Origin: Pseudomonas sp. | Lineage (GTDB): Bacteria; Pseudomonadota; Gammaproteobacteria; Pseudomonadales; Pseudomonadaceae | NCBI RefSeq assembly: GCF_030150285.1 | Contig: NZ_JASLGE010000027.1 | Coordinates: forward strand, 1-64,000 | Length of the DNA: 64,000 nt | Direction: 5' to 3' | Part shown: piece after piece, positions 60,147 through 64,000 of the stretch | Layout of the letters: each line of letters starts with the position of its first letter | Position numbering within the stretch: position 1 is the stretch's first letter | The notes under the pieces: generated by a model | The model's database searches: none | Told to the model about the DNA's origin: nothing | What the model saw: the letters and a program-made list of their open reading frames with translations, nothing else | Translations under genes and position numbers: made by a program

Positions 60147-61243
60147 GGGTGATTACCAGCTGGTAGCGGCTGATGGTTAAGTCGATTAGCTCTTGCCAAA
60201 CTTGCTTGGAATGACTCGATTTCCGGGATAACTGCCCACCCCTGATATCCTCCGCGCAAGGTACCAGCCTCTATAGATCCGTAAGCTGGCCCAAGGTCTA
60301 CGGGCAAGGGCCGGCTACATGCGGTGGCAAACCATTGGCGCAATAAGTGTCTTTGCTGATCAGGGGTATCCCCATCTTGAAATTGAGTACGTGCGTGACA
60401 GACAACATGGTTGTTCAGGAACTGTAGATCGCCCGGCTTTAGATCAATTTCTATATAGGATTCAGGCATGCATGCTTTTTCGTGAAATTTTTCAAGAGCC
60501 TGCAACGCAGAGGGTGAAAGCCTTGGCGCGTCAATCAAATTCTGGCTCGCCAATATGCGTTTACGGTAGAAGCGGCAAGTAAAGGCTCCTTGTGAATGAG
60601 CGAACACAGGACACATGAAAAAACCGGATGATAATGGGGTGGCGCTAACATTCAGAAAAGGCAGAGATGTGCTGAGGATTTCAATCGCACTCGGGCAGTG
60701 AGTTGCGAGCCAGTGATAGATATTTAAGCTGCTTGCGACTTTAGAACACCCTCCTTTGGCTGCTTTAGATAGGCACAATAGTGTGACTAAATCGCAAGAA
60801 TCGACATGGAATTCCATTTCGCAGTTATTTCTATGATCCCGCATTGGTTGTGATTGCTGTTGTTTCTTGTCTAGCACATCGACCAATAACTCTCCTTTCT
60901 GGTTCTGCGCAAGTGGTACACCTAAATGTAAGCCAATCCCCCATCCTAACCAGCGGGCTTGCCGTTTTGTCTTGTTGTGTACTGGAAGTCCCCGGAGCAG
61001 AAATACGCCACTGTGGAACTCGCACTCTGTAAGTGCTCGTTTCAGAATCTTGTCTAAATATGGCAAGGGGAAGTCATCTGGATGGCATTGCAGAGGTGGC
61101 TTGTGGAGGCTCATCAAGTAATTTAGTGCGTCTTCCACTTCATTGATTTCGATGGGGCCGAGTTCGTAGCACCAAGATGTTTTGGCCTGCATGAGGCTGT
61201 CACGTACCCAAGTAGAGTTTCTGTGTGAGGGGAATTCGCTCAT
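60143..61243 (-). CDS. TauD/TfdA-type Fe(II)/2-oxoglutarate dioxygenase
   Basis: A 366-residue oxygenase of the TauD/clavaminate synthase-like fold. Iron ligands are readable: His146 and Asp148 (FHVDSCD) and His283 in NNHVVCHARTQF, with Arg298/Arg302 (RHLLRQW) as 2-oxoglutarate anchor. The gene is clearly A+T-richer than the core genes and is translated with two half-ChrA genes. No close characterised relative is recognised; hydroxylation of a small acid or amine is only a family-level expectation. Confidence 0.82.
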   Translation of the reverse strand: MSEFPSHRNSTWVRDSLMQAKTSWCYELGPIEINEVEDALNYLMSLHKPPLQCHPDDFPLPYLDKILKRALTECEFHSGVFLLRGLPVHNKTKRQARWLGWGIGLHLGVPLAQNQKGELLVDVLDKKQQQSQPMRDHRNNCEMEFHVDSCDLVTLLCLSKAAKGGCSKVASSLNIYHWLATHCPSAIEILSTSLPFLNVSATPLSSGFFMCPVFAHSQGAFTCRFYRKRILASQNLIDAPRLSPSALQALEKFHEKACMPESYIEIDLKPGDLQFLNNHVVCHARTQFQDGDTPDQQRHLLRQWFATACSRPLPVDLGPAYGSIEAGTLRGGYQGWAVIPEIESFQASLARANRLNHQPLPAGNHP

Positions 61244-61496
61244 GGGTAATCTCCGGGGTCGATCCTATGGGCTTTGGGTCCGTTGCAGATTTTGGGGGAA
61301 CAGTCAGGTTTAATTTTTTGATTTGGGAGGCGCAATGCGAGCACTCCTATGCTCTCGGAGGACTTTTCTGATGATCGAGAGGGAGATTTCTTTATTGAGT
61401 CGACGATCGCCGCATTGCCCTTTAAGTTCGCAGCCCTGACCCTTATCTCGTAACAGAGTGAAACAGTCGCGCTATCGGTATTTGAGGGGCATATCC
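61244..61496. other. Divergent region between dioxygenase operon and hlyIII gene
   Basis: A 253-base gap that should hold both promoters. It contains one 34-codon frame (61335-61439) with a GGGAGG site but no recognisable homology; I do not call it. Confidence 0.45.
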
Positions 61497-62114
61497 ATGT
61501 ATCACGGTGAAAAGCTCAATGCCTGGACCCACTTGGTGGGGGCAGTGGCAGCGGCGGTGGGCAGTGTGTGGCTGTTGGTGATGGCGTGCCTGGATGGCAG
61601 CCCGCAAAAGATCGTGAGTGTGGCGATTTATGGCGTCACGCTGGTGGTGCTGTACAGCGTGTCGACGGTGTACCACAGCGTGCGCGGGCGGGCGAAACCG
61701 ATCATGCAGAAGGTCGATCATCTGTCGATTTATCTGTTGATTGCCGGCAGTTACACACCGTTTTGCCTGGTGACGCTGCACGGGCCGTGGGGTTGGTCGT
61801 TGTTCGGCATCGTGTGGGGCATGGCGGTGGTGGGCATGCTGCAAGAGATCAAACCGCGCTCCGAAGCCCGTATTTTGTCGATTGTGATTTACGCGGTGAT
61901 GGGCTGGATTGTGCTGGTCGCGGTCAAGCCGTTACTGGCAGCGCTGGGCACCGCCGGGTTTATCTGGCTGGCAGCGGGCGGCGTGATGTACACCGTGGGG
62001 ATTATCTTTTTTGCCCTTGACCATCGTCTGCGCCATGCCCACGGCATTTGGCATCTGTTTGTGATCGCCGGCAGCCTGCTGCATTTTGTGGCCATCGCGC
62101 ATTATGTGATTTAA
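61497..62114 (+). CDS. Hemolysin III family membrane protein
   Basis: A 205-residue, seven-helix protein of the HlyIII/PAQR-like family: HGEKLNAWTHLVGA, VYHSVRGRAKPIMQKVDHLSIYLLIAGSYTPF and GIWHLFVIAGSLLHF with the conserved His/Asp/His metal-type residues. Despite the name, haemolytic activity is rarely shown. The ATG at MYHGEKLN has GAGGGG upstream and is preferred over a GTG 39 bases earlier. Confidence 0.92.
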   Translation: MYHGEKLNAWTHLVGAVAAAVGSVWLLVMACLDGSPQKIVSVAIYGVTLVVLYSVSTVYHSVRGRAKPIMQKVDHLSIYLLIAGSYTPFCLVTLHGPWGWSLFGIVWGMAVVGMLQEIKPRSEARILSIVIYAVMGWIVLVAVKPLLAALGTAGFIWLAAGGVMYTVGIIFFALDHRLRHAHGIWHLFVIAGSLLHFVAIAHYVI

Positions 62115-62161
62115 AGCGTCCGGCTCATGCGCCGCTACCGGCGGCGTTGAACCGGGTGCAA

Positions 62162-64000
62162 TCAGGTGATTCGCCAGGCCTTGGCCATCTCTACGGTGGT
62201 GGCGTTGGTGAACGCCGTCCAGGGTTTCTGGCGCGCCACGTAGTGAGTGGCGATGTCATCCAGCGAGCGATTGAAGTCGTCGGCCGATTGAGCGTTGGCC
62301 AGGTCGCTTTCGGCGCGCCGTAACAGGGCCACATTGCTATCCGGTTGCCCTGGGCGGAATAACGAGGGGTAGATGACTTCGCGCGTGAAGTTCTCGGCAA
62401 TCACCGCGATATCACGTTTTGTCATCTGTTCGACGGCGCTGGTCAAGACCTTCGAGACCGCGGTGGGTGCCTTGCTCATGGCTTGCAGCAGCTGTTGGTA
62501 ATTGGGTTGATTGGGGTTATTGAGCTGTCGGCCCAGCCACTCGACCTCCTGAGGGCGCGTAGCGAGCGCGTCGAGATTGCGCAGCGCAGCGCCCAACTGA
62601 GGGGTCAACTTCAAGGCGGGGGCTGAATTGGCAGCGGTGATGGCGTTGTCCAGAGCCTGCAAGGCTTGCCGGGCCTCTTCGCGAAACCGCAGCGCGCCGG
62701 TGCTGGCTGAGTCCTTTTGCAGTGAGGGGGTCACACTGGCGATCATCTCGTCATCCATGGCCAGCACGGCGTCGTCTATCGAATCAAATTGATGGTGTTC
62801 ACGCACCGCACTTCGGGTGCGCAGGTGCTCATTGACCACCTGCTGAGCTTGGGCTTGCAGGTGGTTCTTGATGTCCATGGGCATGGTGAAGTTGACTGTG
62901 CCGTTCATCTTGCTGCGAAAATCCCCCTGCTCTGTTTTCAAGGGTAGCGTGACGGTTTGTTCGCTCAATGCATTGAGTTTTGCGTGGGTGAGTTCGTGGC
63001 TAGCCGTGTGTGGCACACCAGTAAAACGGTCGACCAGCGCGCTGCCAAACGTTCCGCGATCAACGGGCTTTTTGGGCGGCTCGGATTCAAATTTGACAAT
63101 CAGTTGTTCGGATGTGCCCAAGGCATGCGGATTGAATGGACGCTCGTACAGTGCCGAGACTGGGGTGTTGAGCAGCAAACCGCCATCCTGAAAGGCCGTT
63201 TTCTCGGCGTGCTGCTGATACGCCATGCCCTCTTCTACAGGTGGTTGAAACAGGAGCGGCAGTGCGCCAGAAATATGCGCTGCGCGTGCGATATCCATCT
63301 CAGGCGTCAGGCTGGCGTTGAAAACCACCAGCTGCGCACGGCCGTCGAACATGCCGGTGCCCGTGATATTGAGCTGCTTGATCGCCGGGAGCTGCTGGCT
63401 GAGCACGTCCAGGTCGCGAAAGGTGGCCGGGCGGCCATTGCTTAAATCGTCAGCAATGTTCATGACCTCGGCCGAACGTTTCTCTCTGGGCATGTCAGCG
63501 ATATGCGCCAGGATCGATTGACGTGATTCCTTTCGCAGCAGCTCCTCCAGAGGCTCTGCCTTGGTTTGCAAACGTGGCAGCAGCGTCAGTAGCAGTTGTG
63601 AGACGTTACCGACTTTTCCCGGAATTTTACCGACGACTTCCCCCGCCGCGGTGCTGGCATTTTGTAACCATGCACCGATGGTGTTTTTGCTGTTCAGCAA
63701 TTCGGGGAGCTTGATGCCATCAGACAGCGTGTCAAACTTTTTGGCGCTCATACCGCTGGCGATCAGCACGGCGGATATCCCGCCAGCGGAAGAGCCAGAG
63801 ACGACCTCAAGCCCGTCTAGCAGCGTGTTCTGCTCCAGCGCGTGGACTAAACCAGGGAACGCAATGCCTTTGGCTCCGCCGCCACTCAACACCAGTTGGG
63901 TGACGGGCGGGCGCGACAATTCAACCTCTACCGTTCCATTGCTGTGACGGCTAAGGGTTAACTTGCGCGCACCGACACCTTCGACCAGCGGTGCTGTGGC
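62162..64000 (-). CDS. exoU: ExoU-type patatin phospholipase, type III effector homologue (5' end outside window)
   Basis: 612 in-window residues; the reading frame is open to the right edge, so the N-terminus (about 71 residues by alignment with ExoU) lies beyond it. The TTG at 63919 is not the start because LTLSRHSNGTVEVELSRPP upstream aligns with ExoU. The catalytic dyad is complete: GGGAKG oxyanion loop, nucleophile Ser71 in GSSAGG and Asp272 in FQDGG. The membrane-binding end is conserved: FRPGQPDSNVALLRRAE and TTVEMAKAWR. P. aeruginosa ExoU is a ubiquitin-activated phospholipase A2 injected by type III secretion. No spcU chaperone gene follows; the neighbouring gene is convergent. Confidence 0.93.
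   Translation of the reverse strand, partial: ATAPLVEGVGARKLTLSRHSNGTVEVELSRPPVTQLVLSGGGAKGIAFPGLVHALEQNTLLDGLEVVSGSSAGGISAVLIASGMSAKKFDTLSDGIKLPELLNSKNTIGAWLQNASTAAGEVVGKIPGKVGNVSQLLLTLLPRLQTKAEPLEELLRKESRQSILAHIADMPREKRSAEVMNIADDLSNGRPATFRDLDVLSQQLPAIKQLNITGTGMFDGRAQLVVFNASLTPEMDIARAAHISGALPLLFQPPVEEGMAYQQHAEKTAFQDGGLLLNTPVSALYERPFNPHALGTSEQLIVKFESEPPKKPVDRGTFGSALVDRFTGVPHTASHELTHAKLNALSEQTVTLPLKTEQGDFRSKMNGTVNFTMPMDIKNHLQAQAQQVVNEHLRTRSAVREHHQFDSIDDAVLAMDDEMIASVTPSLQKDSASTGALRFREEARQALQALDNAITAANSAPALKLTPQLGAALRNLDALATRPQEVEWLGRQLNNPNQPNYQQLLQAMSKAPTAVSKVLTSAVEQMTKRDIAVIAENFTREVIYPSLFRPGQPDSNVALLRRAESDLANAQSADDFNRSLDDIATHYVARQKPWTAFTNATTVEMAKAWRIT

Noticed and set aside
61335..61439. 34-codon ORF with a GGGAGG site in the gap before the hlyIII gene
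   Set aside because: No recognisable domain, biased Arg/Ser/Leu content, and no conservation evidence available; it might be leader sequence only.
62162..63919. Calling the ExoU-like gene as complete from the TTG at 63919
   Set aside because: The frame stays open to position 64000 and the extra residues align with the ExoU region before the patatin domain, so the gene is cut by the window edge.
1..64000. CRISPR arrays, tRNA or rRNA genes, transposases and integrases
   Set aside because: I looked for regularly spaced repeats, conserved tRNA arms and transposase or integrase motifs in the translations and found none; all short repeats are of REP type.

Overview
The window is chromosomal DNA from a Pseudomonas, most likely of the fluorescens complex. 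Three things point there: the high G+C, the many REP palindromes of the GTAGGAGC...GCTCCTAC type, and a gene order that follows the P. aeruginosa block around ilvD, mutM, coaD, ftsYEX-rpoH, thiSG-trmB, metXW, proC, pilT, pyrBC', tonB, gshB and pil/chp almost gene for gene. Species assignment is inference from memory of that synteny, not a database result. About 61 protein genes are called. I saw no rRNA, tRNA, CRISPR array, transposase or integrase.

Layout. 1-8.3 kb: cystine-type symporter, ilvD, a Bcr/CflA-like efflux pump, a DUF4153 membrane protein and rlmI. 8.4-11.2 kb: an HDOD protein abutting mutM, a 2x[4Fe-4S] ferredoxin and coaD. 11.3-15.8 kb: a three-gene oxidation operon (GMC oxidoreductase, Tat-leader subunit, coniferyl-type aldehyde dehydrogenase) divergent from a TetR regulator, with a palindromic operator inside the promoter spacer. 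15.8-25 kb: sseA, an AraC regulator, a YheT hydrolase, and two tandem pairs of M16 peptidases flanking rsmD. 25.4-29.5 kb: ftsYEX-rpoH. 29.5-33.5 kb: mtgA, a DUF423 protein, thiS-thiG and trmB, then a small acquired segment carrying a DMT transporter bounded by duplicated trmB 3' ends. 33.6-40.2 kb: a long leftward housekeeping series (DUF3392, hemW, rdgB, DUF4426, metW, metX, yggT, proC, yggS). 40.3-48.9 kb: pilT, a C40 peptidase, a TM2 protein, pyrC'-pyrB-pyrR-ruvX-algH, tonB and gshB. 49.2-59.1 kb: the twitching/Chp chemosensory operon pilG-pilH-pilI-pilJ-chpA-chpC, without pilK and chpB. 59.1-64 kb: an accessory end with a compact A+T-richer operon (TauD-like dioxygenase plus two half-size ChrA transporters), a hemolysin III family protein, and an ExoU-type patatin phospholipase that runs off the right edge.

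How genes work together: alcohol to aldehyde to acid oxidation under TetR control; co-translational membrane targeting (FtsY) beside FtsEX and the heat-shock sigma factor; thiazole synthesis (ThiS/ThiG); methionine entry (MetX/MetW); pyrimidine control (PyrR, PyrB with the inactive PyrC'); and type IV pilus motor plus chemosensory control with a TonB between them. The most noteworthy items are the ExoU homologue, the transporter segment at trmB, the dioxygenase/ChrA operon, the doubled M16 peptidase locus, and the operator of the aldehyde-dehydrogenase operon.
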